Source: Magnetococcus marinus MC-1
GTDB taxonomy: Bacteria; Pseudomonadota; Magnetococcia; Magnetococcales; Magnetococcaceae
Assembly: GCF_000014865.1 (NCBI RefSeq)
Contig: NC_008576.1
Location: 3,067,501 to 3,131,500 of the forward strand
Direction of reading: 5' to 3'
Length of the DNA stretch: 64,000 nt
The notes below the pieces were generated by a model. It searched no databases. It saw only the letters and a program-made list of their open reading frames with translations, and was not told where the DNA came from. Shown in pieces: positions 1 through 8,124 of this stretch (positions are counted from its first letter, which is position 1; each line of letters opens with the position of its first letter). The position numbers and the translations under genes are program-made.

Positions 1-868
1 TCATAATCAACCCAAAGATCATAACCATGGTCAGCACCAGAATAAGCCCACGGTAGCTGCTTAGTTCATTAAGCAAGCTCTGCACTTTATCCTTGCCACT
101 CTGTCCCATATCCCGCGCATAACGCAGCCAAGCCACCAATAGACCGATCCCCACCGGGATAGCAAACTCCAGATAACCGGCAAAATGGTTACGGTTCACA
201 AAGGTGCCCGTTAGAAAATCTTGTTTTTCTGGTGTGCTTAATGCTTTAAACCACAGAAAAAAATAACCATCCGTATGCAGGGTAAGCAAACCAAAAAAGA
301 TTTGAAAGAGCCCCGTGACAAACAGGGTTAGCATCACCCATTTTACCCGCTCTCGACTGTTTACCAGCACCATCACCAGCCAAAAGGCGCCCAGCCAAGC
401 CATCCACGCAATCCAGCTCTGCCAAGCCGTGAACAGGTCCACCACCAGCGGCCCATCCAAAGGCAGATTGGCAAAACGCCGCACCTCCACCCCACCAGGC
501 GCAAGCAGCGCCAACAGTTTCTCGTGCAGCGGAATCAACCCCCACAACGGTACGATGGACCAACCCAAAAACAGCGTCACCCAAGGGCCTTCATACTCGA
601 ACTGTAAGGGCAGCAGCGCCCCCCGCCGCCATTGGCTCACAATCCACAAAAACAGCAGCAAAAAGATACTAAATTCTAGCAGATAGAGCGCCCACGGACG
701 GTTGCTACCTAGAGGAATCGGCGCCCAAAACATCAACCCCAAAAAGGCCACAAACAGCACGCCATGGCGGCTGCCCTCGTCATGGGAGGGCTCTTCTCGA
801 TAGAGATCTGGCAATGCTTCGGGGTCATACTCCCGTGCTTCGGACTCTCGCTCTTGCGTCTCGCTCAT
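1..868 (-). CDS. O-antigen ligase / polymerase family membrane protein (partial, C-terminus off the left edge)
   Basis: Integral inner-membrane protein that would polymerise or ligate lipid-linked glycan repeats on the periplasmic side. The ATG at 868 opens a frame that stays open to the window edge (about 289 residues visible). After a charged N-terminus of about 35 residues come several strongly hydrophobic segments. The motif GTFVNRNHFAGYLE near residues 218-232 is typical of the Wzy_C/O-antigen-ligase family. It lies 46 bp downstream of the TPR-like gene and in the same direction as the Wzc-type kinase, so the three probably form one exopolysaccharide operon. Ligase versus polymerase cannot be decided, because the C-terminal catalytic loop is outside the window. 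Confidence 0.8.
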   Translation of the reverse strand, partial: MSETQERESEAREYDPEALPDLYREEPSHDEGSRHGVLFVAFLGLMFWAPIPLGSNRPWALYLLEFSIFLLLFLWIVSQWRRGALLPLQFEYEGPWVTLFLGWSIVPLWGLIPLHEKLLALLAPGGVEVRRFANLPLDGPLVVDLFTAWQSWIAWMAWLGAFWLVMVLVNSRERVKWVMLTLFVTGLFQIFFGLLTLHTDGYFFLWFKALSTPEKQDFLTGTFVNRNHFAGYLEFAIPVGIGLLVAWLRYARDMGQSGKDKVQSLLNELSSYRGLILVLTMVMIFGLIM

Positions 869-914
869 CACTGCCTCACCCTTGTTCAGCCGCGCCCACA
901 GTCGGGCTATTCAG

Positions 915-1670
915 CTACTGCATCCACTGCAATCTTAACTGCGGATCCTGACGGGTTAACCGCTCAATTTCATCCCAGCGACCCATTTTTTTAGCCTCGC
1001 TCAACAGTTTGTTTCGCTGCAAAGGCTTGGCAAACAAGCGATCCCCGCTGGCCTGCACCTGTTTGCGCATCTCGCTGGAGAGCTTGTCCCAGATGCGATA
1101 CCCCAGCCGCACCACCCCAAGTTGTACACCCGGCTCCAAGGGGGCAAACACATTGGCCCGTTCCATATCTTTTTCAATCCCGACAACATCCTCACCCAGA
1201 CGAAATTTTGCCATCGCCTGATTGACCCATGGGTAGCCCCAAGATGGACGTATCCCATTAATTTTCTGATAATAATGGATGCTTTTGCCATAGTGGGCGA
1301 CACGGCGTTTTGCCGCGTTGCTGCTGGACGCCATGCGCATGTGCAGATTACCCATTTTAAACAGATAATCGGGATGATCCGGCGCCCAACGATCCGCCCT
1401 CTCCAACATGTACAGCGCATCTTTATAAACGTTGTACTGCTCACTGCGGTTGGCCGCCAAAGGCAGCTTATTCTCAAGAATTTGGTCACTCAGATAGACA
1501 AACAGCGTGCCCATACCGGCCTGGAAAGAGAGGCTCATCAACCACAGAAACACCAGCCCCCCAGCCACCACCAGCACCATACGCTGGATCGGGCTTAGGA
1601 GAGGGGAGACTGGGGTATCCTGTGTCTGTTTTTCTTTTCTGCGCGAACGTCTAGACGGCTTAGCGGACAC
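915..1670 (-). CDS. Membrane-anchored TPR-like polysaccharide-locus protein (VpsP-like)
   Basis: Protein of 251 residues starting at a GTG (1670) with a GAAGGG-type ribosome site about 10 bases upstream. A basic N-terminus (many Arg/Lys in residues 4-16) is followed by one transmembrane helix at about 30-52. A helical region follows in which short repeats of the kind LERADRWAPDHPDYLFKMG resemble tetratricopeptide units. Similar single-helix TPR proteins occur beside O-antigen ligases and chain-length kinases in exopolysaccharide loci, including the VpsP group. No catalytic motif is visible, so a scaffolding role in the export or polymerisation complex is inferred only from context. Confidence 0.6.
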   Translation of the reverse strand: MSAKPSRRSRRKEKQTQDTPVSPLLSPIQRMVLVVAGGLVFLWLMSLSFQAGMGTLFVYLSDQILENKLPLAANRSEQYNVYKDALYMLERADRWAPDHPDYLFKMGNLHMRMASSSNAAKRRVAHYGKSIHYYQKINGIRPSWGYPWVNQAMAKFRLGEDVVGIEKDMERANVFAPLEPGVQLGVVRLGYRIWDKLSSEMRKQVQASGDRLFAKPLQRNKLLSEAKKMGRWDEIERLTRQDPQLRLQWMQ

Positions 1671-1741
1671 GATAGATTATACCCTTCAGAATCGTAAACA
1701 GCAGCGCAAGGCTGGGATAGACCCCGCAACAGAGCGCGTGC

Positions 1742-4360
1742 CTAACGTTTGCTATCATCCCCATAGCCATAAGCCGTATAGCTGCTGCGGGAACCATAGC
1801 CGTAGCCATAACCGTAACCATAACCGTAACCGTAACCATAACGGTAGGAGCTGCCATAGTAAGAAAGCCGCTTCATATCTACCGAATTAAACACACACCC
1901 CACCACATTAATTTGGCTATGCTGCAAGCGTCTAAGCGCGTTAAGCACGGTGCCCTTATTGGCACGACTGGCCTTAACCACAAACACCACCGCATCGGAC
2001 TGTTTGCCCAAAATCTGCGCATCGGTCACAATGAGTGAGGGTGGCGCATCAATGATAATACGATCATAACGCCGACATAGCTCACTCATCATATCCTTCC
2101 ACAGCTGCGATGAGAGAATTTCACTGGGAAAGGCGGGGGTCGGTCCACTGGTCATAACATGCAGGCCGCTTTCGGTCTCCACAATTTGCGCCAGCAAGTT
2201 ATAGATGGAGTGTTCCGTTAGCGCCACACCACCACGAGCTGGTCGTTCAAAATTCTCCAACGCCTGTCGTGGTGAGGCAAAGGAGGGAGGCAGATTATCC
2301 AACTGCACCTTTTTCTCAATGCCTTCATCCCAATCCATTAAGGGCTCAACCTTGGCCCCACCCTCGCTGTTTACCTCGGGGACCGATGACACCGGTTGCC
2401 CCTGTTCCCCTTTAGATAGGCTCCCCTGTCGCATCTCTTGAATGCCATGGGTGGTCTGCTCCACCAACTCATTCAGAAAGGCGGTCACCCCTTGGGTCTC
2501 GCTAATACCAAACACCTTACGCAAACGGGGGCGACGGAGATCGGCCTCAATCAACAAGGTACGGTCGCCCGCCTGGGTGAACGACTGGGCCATATTGATG
2601 GCCACCGTGGTTTTACCCTCTTCGGGTATGGAGGAGGTAACGGTAATAACCTGATGGGAGTTATCAATATCCGAAAACAACACCGAGGTCCGTAAACTTC
2701 GTATGGCCTCGGAATAGTTGGATTTGGGATGCCGGATCAGCATCTCTTCAGGCATCTCTTTTTTATTCCTCAATTTAAGCAAGGGCAGTAGGGCAAAAAC
2801 CCGTACTTTACTCTCTGCCTCCAACTCATCCGGGGTTTTGAAGGTGTGATCCATAAATTCCAGCAAAAAGGCCAGCGCCATGCCCAATAGTGCCCCAATT
2901 AACACCGCTTTTAAGATCTTGAATTTACGCGAAGGCTGAAAACTGCGGCCAGGGACTTGCGCCTCCTCCACAATGCGGGCGTTGGCGGTCTGCATCCCCT
3001 CGCTTACATCGGTCTCTTTAAAACGCCGTAAAAACAGATCATAAAGCTGCCGGTTGGCGGCGACCTCCCGCTCTAATTTATTGAGCTGGAAGGTTTTTTT
3101 CTTATTGGAACGCATGCCTGACTTCATAGAGTCCAGCTTGCTCAACAGGGCGTTCTCTTCACGCTCTAAGGTACGATACTGCTGCTCCTGGGCAGAAATC
3201 GCATGAATGACCTCTTCGGCCACCTTTTTGTGGATCTGCTCTAACTCATTACGGGTACGGATAATACGCGGATGTTTGGCACCATAACGTTCGGTTAACT
3301 CCGCCATACTGCGCTCGACGCGATTTTGCTCCCGTTTGAGATCTTGATACACATCTGAGCCATCAATATTGACCTCATGCAGTCGGCCAGCATAGCGGCG
3401 GATAGCGGCTTGCGTCTCTGCGAGTTTGGCTTGGGCAATACGCTTACGGCTGCTCACCTGCATCTGTTCAGCCTGCACGGTCTCAATCTGCTGCATGGAA
3501 GAGCGCTGCTGTTCATCTTCCGTCCCCACCAAACCGGTTACTTCTTGATAGAGTTGCAGCTCACGTTCCGACTTCTCCAGCTGTTCACGCAGCCCCTCTA
3601 GCCGTTTGGTGAGCCAGTTGGCCGCATGCTGGGTAATCTGTAAACGCGACTCTAACTGTTGATCAATATAGGTGCGGATGATGCTGTTGGCGATGCGGGC
3701 CGCCAATTTGGGATTGGTTGAGACAAAAGAGACCTCTATGAGCTGGCTGCGCCCAACCAAGGCAGTCTGAATGCCCGCCTTGACCGCTGAGATAATGCCA
3801 TTGAGCTCTGCCTCGCTCAAAGGCTGATTGCGCATGGCGCGATCTACCGCGGCATTCTCTTGTGTGCCAATATTAACGGGCAGATAGGTGCGCCATGCCT
3901 TGGGAATCCAGCGGGCTAAAATCGACTCCTGTTCGGGTTCACGCAGTCGGCTATTAAACTCTGGGGTTAGGTCCAAACGTTCGCGTTCAACCACCTCAGC
4001 GGCCAATTTGCGGCTTTGAATCAGCTGTAATTGGGTTGCAAAATAGTCTCGCCCGGAAGAGTCCACCCCATAGAGATCCTCAATGGAAATCAGTTTAGAG
4101 CTCTTTTGCTCCAACAGTAGGGTGGCCGTGGCGCGATAACGCGGGGCCTCAGAATAGATATTCATCACCATAGGCAGTGCCACGATGAGGGTCACAAATA
4201 AAATTTGCCATTTACGCCGTAGAAAAATAGAGAGCAGCCGACCAAAGCTCAGCACATTCTCTTCATTTTCTGGCTGGCTATTTGGCATGCCCGGTAATCC
4301 GGACGCTCCAAGCAAGGGTAATTCAGGACGCATCGCAGCAGGACGTTCTCTATCTTTCAT
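1742..4360 (-). CDS. wzc: Polysaccharide co-polymerase / BY-type tyrosine autokinase (Wzc-like)
   Basis: Controls chain length and export of an exopolysaccharide from the inner membrane. Order of parts in 872 residues: short cytoplasmic N-terminus, TM1 at about 48-70, Wzz-type periplasmic domain with long coiled coils (about 200-430), TM2 at about 480-505, then the cytoplasmic kinase. Walker A is PEEGKTT near 580, A' is LIEADLRRPR near 605 and Walker B is RIIIDAPPS near 768. The C-terminal tyrosine cluster (about 835-870) contains eight YG dipeptides in a row. Between A' and the conserved SGPTP segment (about 733) there are about 100 residues that family members normally lack. It is first in the operon with the TPR-like and ligase genes. 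Membership of the family is clear; the polymer is unknown. Confidence 0.92.
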   Translation of the reverse strand: MKDRERPAAMRPELPLLGASGLPGMPNSQPENEENVLSFGRLLSIFLRRKWQILFVTLIVALPMVMNIYSEAPRYRATATLLLEQKSSKLISIEDLYGVDSSGRDYFATQLQLIQSRKLAAEVVERERLDLTPEFNSRLREPEQESILARWIPKAWRTYLPVNIGTQENAAVDRAMRNQPLSEAELNGIISAVKAGIQTALVGRSQLIEVSFVSTNPKLAARIANSIIRTYIDQQLESRLQITQHAANWLTKRLEGLREQLEKSERELQLYQEVTGLVGTEDEQQRSSMQQIETVQAEQMQVSSRKRIAQAKLAETQAAIRRYAGRLHEVNIDGSDVYQDLKREQNRVERSMAELTERYGAKHPRIIRTRNELEQIHKKVAEEVIHAISAQEQQYRTLEREENALLSKLDSMKSGMRSNKKKTFQLNKLEREVAANRQLYDLFLRRFKETDVSEGMQTANARIVEEAQVPGRSFQPSRKFKILKAVLIGALLGMALAFLLEFMDHTFKTPDELEAESKVRVFALLPLLKLRNKKEMPEEMLIRHPKSNYSEAIRSLRTSVLFSDIDNSHQVITVTSSIPEEGKTTVAINMAQSFTQAGDRTLLIEADLRRPRLRKVFGISETQGVTAFLNELVEQTTHGIQEMRQGSLSKGEQGQPVSSVPEVNSEGGAKVEPLMDWDEGIEKKVQLDNLPPSFASPRQALENFERPARGGVALTEHSIYNLLAQIVETESGLHVMTSGPTPAFPSEILSSQLWKDMMSELCRRYDRIIIDAPPSLIVTDAQILGKQSDAVVFVVKASRANKGTVLNALRRLQHSQINVVGCVFNSVDMKRLSYYGSSYRYGYGYGYGYGYGYGYGSRSSYTAYGYGDDSKR
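1794..1847 (-). repeat. Hexanucleotide tandem repeat encoding (Tyr-Gly)8 in the autokinase tail
   Basis: Nine consecutive 6-bp units of the form CC(A/G)TA(A/G) lie on the + strand; the last is CGGTAG and the first unit is also imperfect. Read on the minus strand they give alternating TAY and GGY codons: YR, then eight YG pairs. Gain or loss of a unit would keep the frame and change the number of C-terminal tyrosines, which are the autophosphorylation sites in BY-kinases. Confidence 0.85.
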
Positions 4361-4717
4361 AGCTTTCGCTCAAACCATCACGCTAGAATGGAGCACCAAT
4401 CACTGGAGCTTAAAGGGAATGACACCTACAAAAACAAAGAGGTAGACTATCTCTTCCCGTTGATTATTGCATAGAGACCAGACAGGATGCACAAGTTATC
4501 TTTGGCTCCACCACGATGTGGCCATGACCATCCACCAACATCCTTAGCCCCCCCTCTTTCAGACCATCTTGACCAACGGGCGGGCACAGCAAGCCATCGA
4601 CGAGACAAAAAAGATAATGCAAAAAACATGCTCAGCTGCCCTTGCCCCCTACCAGCCATACGCTGCACCCCCCACCACCACGGACCATCAAGGCGCCCCC
4701 TGTAAAGAAGCCTCGGT
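4361..4717. other. Intergenic region, no gene seen
   Basis: A stretch of 357 bases lies between the HAD phosphatase stop and the Wzc-type kinase start. It should hold the promoter of the exopolysaccharide operon, but no convincing -35/-10 pair was found. The open frames here are proline/arginine/histidine-rich or tryptophan-rich with no recognisable protein character. Confidence 0.5.
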
Positions 4718-5377
4718 TTAGCCTTGGGGTAGGGCCAACACACCCTCGTCAAGCAATGCAGCAAAATGGGGAATAAGGCTCAGCTTACCATCCATCCCCT
4801 CCAGGGATGCAGGGATTTGCTTGGCCAACAATAAGGTTTTCACCCCCGCAGCCAGGGCCGCCGTTGCCCCCTGCACACTATCTTCCACCGCCAAACAGTG
4901 TTGGGGCACCGCCCCGCTCAGGGCCAACGCCCGCAGATAGGGTTCCGCATGGGGTTTGCCATGCTGGACATCATCCCCCCCCACCACCCCCGCAATCCAA
5001 CCGCTCAGGCCGACCTGTTGCAACCACGCCAAAGCGTGCGACCGACTGCTGGAAGTCACCACCCACACCTGCCAGCCCGCTTGGTTGGCCCGCTGCAACA
5101 CCTGCTCCGCACCGTCGGCGGCTAAAATCTGTTGTGGAGCCTCTTTTAACAGGTCGCTATAGCGCTGTTGCAGCGCTTCTACCGATCCGGGCAGTCCATA
5201 GGTCTGTTGCAGTATGGCGCAGATTTCCCGCAAGGGTGGACCATTGAGGCGTTGAAACTCCGTCTCACAACCCTGCACCCCAAAGTGGGCCAAAAAAGCC
5301 CCATAGATAGCACGCATAACTGGCAGACTGTCGGCCAGTGTACCATCCAAGTCCAAGCAGAGCGCCGGTTGTGCCAT
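4718..5377 (-). CDS. HAD-superfamily phosphatase (phosphoglycolate phosphatase / beta-phosphoglucomutase-like)
   Basis: Cytosolic phosphohydrolase of about 219 residues. Motif I DLDGTLADS holds the nucleophile aspartate near the N-terminus. Motif II is the VVTSSS segment, the conserved lysine is in GKPHAEPY and motif IV is AVEDSVQGA. The cap follows motif I, as in subclass I enzymes. The ATG at 5377 overlaps the stop of the upstream GNAT-NeuB gene (TAATG), so translation is probably coupled. An upstream in-frame start at 5386 exists but is less likely. The tight coupling suggests a phosphorylated intermediate or by-product of nonulosonic-acid synthesis as substrate; the exact substrate cannot be read from the sequence. 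Confidence 0.85.
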   Translation of the reverse strand: MAQPALCLDLDGTLADSLPVMRAIYGAFLAHFGVQGCETEFQRLNGPPLREICAILQQTYGLPGSVEALQQRYSDLLKEAPQQILAADGAEQVLQRANQAGWQVWVVTSSSRSHALAWLQQVGLSGWIAGVVGGDDVQHGKPHAEPYLRALALSGAVPQHCLAVEDSVQGATAALAAGVKTLLLAKQIPASLEGMDGKLSLIPHFAALLDEGVLALPQG

Positions 5378-6957
5378 TACCCCCAATCCCCGAGCTGCAC
5401 GCCCTGCCCTGCTGGGATGGCACGCTGGGCAATCCGGCCCTGCATCTGCTCCAATAGCCGGGGATGCACCCCCAGCGGCTGCTGTCCTGGGCGCAAAATG
5501 GCGATATTATGCCCCTCTAACAGGGCTTCTCCTGGGGCGATATCCTGCAAGGCCTGCACCCCGCGTCGGGCAAAGGCGGCCAGCTCCTGCTCCTGAGGTT
5601 GCACCTGTTTAATGCCATCCCCCCGCACCTCTTCGGCCTCACGAATGCGACGCACCATCTGGGTTAACTCGTCTGCGGTAATGGCAAAACTATGATCGGG
5701 ACCCGGCAGGGCATTGTGCAGGGTATAGTGTTTTTCAATACAACGCGCCCCCTGGGCCACCGCCGCCACCGGGGCGGTGATGGGGTCGCGGCTATGATCG
5801 GAGAGCCCCACACTGACCCCATAACGCCGCTGTAACCAAGGCAGCACCGCACTGTTAACCGTGGCCAAGGGGGCCGGATATTTTGCGGTACATTGCAGCA
5901 GACAAAGATCACGCCCCCCCTGGCTATGGTAGCGTTCCACCGCCCAGGCAATATCCTCTGCACGAGAGGCCCCCGTAGAGAGCAATAGGGGCTTGCCAGA
6001 GTTGGCCGCCAGATCCAACAGCCGCAGATGGCTGATTTCGTACGAAGCGATTTTATGCAGGGGCACCCAGGGGTCAATCGCTTGAAAATCCTCAACAGAA
6101 AAACCGGTTGAGAGAAATTGAATGCCCGCTTTTTTACAATACCCGGCCAGATCCTCTATCATGCTATAGGGCATGGCCAGATCGGCAAAAATATCGCGAA
6201 TATCCTGTTTAATGCCCGACTCGGCCAAGTAGTTGGATTGACCCGCGTTGGCCACATAGACCTTTTCTGGGCGATAGGTTTGAAATTTAACGGCATCGGC
6301 CCCGCTGACCACGGCGGCATCAATAAGCGCCTTACCCATGGCCAGATCCCGCGCTGGATGCCCCATACGCCAATTGGAACCGGCCTCGGCAATAATATAA
6401 ACCCCCTGCTGCCGCCAAAATGGGCTGGTTAAATCCTCCACAAAGCGAAAGATGGCGACCCGCTCTCCGGTATCGGCGACGGTTTTGCTGCTCTCCCCCA
6501 AAAAACGATAACCTGCTTTTTCAAAGACCCGTGCCGAGACCCCATTGTTGGCTCGCACCTCGGCCACCACGCTGTCGATGCCCAACCCTTTAAGATGGCG
6601 CGAGGCCGCCCGCAGAATGGGCACCGCCAACCCCTGCCCACGCCACTGGGGCGCTACATTGATCGAGATATCCACACAACGCCCACCTAGACCCAACGGG
6701 TGCTGCGGGGTGTGGGTAAAGCGCAAAAAAGCCACCCGCTGCCCCTGCCACAGCGCAAACAGCGGGGAGACCGTTTCATCAAAATAGCGATCCCGATATT
6801 CGGGCCAAAAGTGCGCCCACTGCTTGGGCGCTTGGTGATAGGAGGCCGCCAAAGTGGTGGCATCGTTCCGCCAAGCCATGACCAACTGCCCATGGCTCTC
6901 CACAGGCAGTGAAACCTCAAACGAAATAGCGTCGGTTGTCGGAACGGCTCTCTGCAC
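5377..6957 (-). CDS. Fusion: GNAT acetyltransferase + NeuB/PseI-family nonulosonic acid synthase
   Basis: Two enzymes in one 526-residue chain, with a GTG start at 6957. Residues about 10-170 form a GNAT N-acetyltransferase with the acetyl-CoA loop QWRGQGLA and a C-terminal NNGVSARVFEKAGYRF segment, as in PseH-type enzymes. Residues about 185-430 are a NeuB-type TIM barrel (EAGSNW, DAVKFQTYRP, IEKHYTL, GPDHSF) that condenses a 6-carbon sugar with phosphoenolpyruvate. About 450-520 form the SAF/antifreeze-like domain. Family membership is seen directly. Assignment to pseudaminic rather than legionaminic acid is inferred from nearby PseB, PseC and PseF. The acetyltransferase half would supply the PseH step, acetylating the 4-amino group made by PseC. 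Confidence 0.88.
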   Translation of the reverse strand: MQRAVPTTDAISFEVSLPVESHGQLVMAWRNDATTLAASYHQAPKQWAHFWPEYRDRYFDETVSPLFALWQGQRVAFLRFTHTPQHPLGLGGRCVDISINVAPQWRGQGLAVPILRAASRHLKGLGIDSVVAEVRANNGVSARVFEKAGYRFLGESSKTVADTGERVAIFRFVEDLTSPFWRQQGVYIIAEAGSNWRMGHPARDLAMGKALIDAAVVSGADAVKFQTYRPEKVYVANAGQSNYLAESGIKQDIRDIFADLAMPYSMIEDLAGYCKKAGIQFLSTGFSVEDFQAIDPWVPLHKIASYEISHLRLLDLAANSGKPLLLSTGASRAEDIAWAVERYHSQGGRDLCLLQCTAKYPAPLATVNSAVLPWLQRRYGVSVGLSDHSRDPITAPVAAVAQGARCIEKHYTLHNALPGPDHSFAITADELTQMVRRIREAEEVRGDGIKQVQPQEQELAAFARRGVQALQDIAPGEALLEGHNIAILRPGQQPLGVHPRLLEQMQGRIAQRAIPAGQGVQLGDWG

Positions 6958-7231
6958 GGCATACTCTCTAATTGTTGAAGCTCAAGGCAAACATCAAGAG
7001 GGTGCAGGCCTGGTAATGCGCACCCATCTCTGAGCATAAAACCGCTTACCCAGGCGTGATTTTCGCTGACGCAGGTGGGTTTATTCCATCCGCGCCGCTA
7101 TGGTAGCATAGCCCTTCTAGCAGGGACAAGCGCGGCCCCCACCGGTTGGCTTGATCTGCAAACCCCACGTTTGCGGCCACGACATCCGCGACTTACCACA
7201 GATTATCAGCCTATGTACGAAAGAGCGCCGT

Positions 7232-7948
7232 ATGGCCCCAAGCTTTACCACCACCTCTTTTAGCAAGCCCCCGGCGCTGGTGCTGGGGCCTGACTATTGT
7301 TGCCCCCCCGCCCTGCAACAACCGGTGGATGCCCTATGGGCAGAGCAAAAGCAGCAACGGGGCGAGCGCCTAACCGATGGCACCCTCTACCATCTGGCGG
7401 AAATCGCTCCGCATCAGCTTATTCTGCAAAGCACCCGCTACCGCTACTATGTCGCCCGCTTAGAGCGGCCCCACTGGGTTGAAGAGGGACTCACCATCCA
7501 GCCTCTCGCGGTGACGGGTCTGCTGAGCTGCGCCGATGGGATTGTGTTGGGGCAGCGCGGCGGGCAGGTTATCACCAATCCCGGCTACTGGGAGCTCTCC
7601 CCGGCGGGCGGTCTGAACCAAGCCGACCCCATCGCGGTCCTCTACGAGGAGCTGCACGAAGAGTTGGGTTTATCCCCCGCCATGTGTGATGAACCGCAAT
7701 TGATCGGCCTGTTGGGCAATCCAGACAACGGCGTGCATGACCTGCTCTATCGGCTGCACACCCCCCTGCCTGGGCAGGCCATTCGCACCCATCAACAGCA
7801 ACAGGGCAGTGATGAATATGGGGCATTGCGGATTCTTGCCCCCACCGATTTACCCCGCTTTCTCCAACAAAACCGGCAACAACTGGTACCCGAACTGCTG
7901 CCCATGCTCCAATTGGCGAAGCTGCTACCAGGGGACTTTGTGCTTTAA
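7232..7948 (+). CDS. Nudix hydrolase-like protein
   Basis: Protein of about 238 residues if the ATG at 7232 is used; an in-frame ATG at 7151 gives 27 more residues but starts with an unlikely sequence. A Nudix-like box lies around PAGGLNQADP and YEELHEELGL, in the place of GX5EX7REUXEEXGU. It is imperfect: the first Glu is Asp, the spacing is one residue short and the conserved Arg is Glu. The metal-binding EE pair of EELG is kept. Such enzymes cleave the diphosphate of nucleotide sugars or other NDP-X compounds. It stands alone on the + strand between the two halves of the Pse genes. The fold is likely; activity and substrate are uncertain. Confidence 0.7.
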   Translation: MAPSFTTTSFSKPPALVLGPDYCCPPALQQPVDALWAEQKQQRGERLTDGTLYHLAEIAPHQLILQSTRYRYYVARLERPHWVEEGLTIQPLAVTGLLSCADGIVLGQRGGQVITNPGYWELSPAGGLNQADPIAVLYEELHEELGLSPAMCDEPQLIGLLGNPDNGVHDLLYRLHTPLPGQAIRTHQQQQGSDEYGALRILAPTDLPRFLQQNRQQLVPELLPMLQLAKLLPGDFVL

Positions 7949-7950
7949 GC

Positions 7951-7967
7951 GGGTTGTTGCACAACCC
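7951..7967 (+). terminator. Probable Rho-independent terminator of the Nudix gene
   Basis: The stem GGGTTGT / ACAACCC has seven perfect pairs and a 3-base loop. It starts three bases after the Nudix stop codon and is followed by TCTTTG. The U-run is short, so termination may be partial. Confidence 0.5.
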
Positions 7968-7970
7968 TCT

Positions 7971-8000
7971 TTGTCAACCGGGCATGCTTTCCGCTATACT
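7971..8000 (+). promoter_or_regulatory. Candidate sigma-70 promoter for pseB-pseC
   Basis: TTGTCA (7971-7976) and TATACT (7995-8000) are separated by 18 bases. They lie directly after the hairpin and about 125 bases upstream of the pseB ATG, so the transcript would have a long leader. Confidence 0.5.
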
Positions 8001-8124
8001 GCGTGGCAATCCAGACCAAAGGTGTTGGTCCGACCGTCCATTTGCCAAAGGGGTGCCCAACCAAGCCGCCCCTGATCTTTCTCCACCCGGAAAAGATCCC
8101 TGTTGATAGAGTGAGCCCATAACG

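Noticed and set aside
246-584. Minus-strand 112-codon frame
   Set aside because: It overlaps the O-antigen ligase frame on the same strand in another phase; the ligase frame has the family motif and membrane helices.
4447-4764. Minus-strand 105-codon frame beside the HAD phosphatase
   Set aside because: Tryptophan- and glycine-rich, low-complexity, overlaps the phosphatase end and has no protein character.
5378-5386. Upstream start MGV for the HAD phosphatase
   Set aside because: The ATG at 5377 overlaps the preceding stop (TAATG), a common coupling arrangement, and gives the normal N-terminus before motif I.
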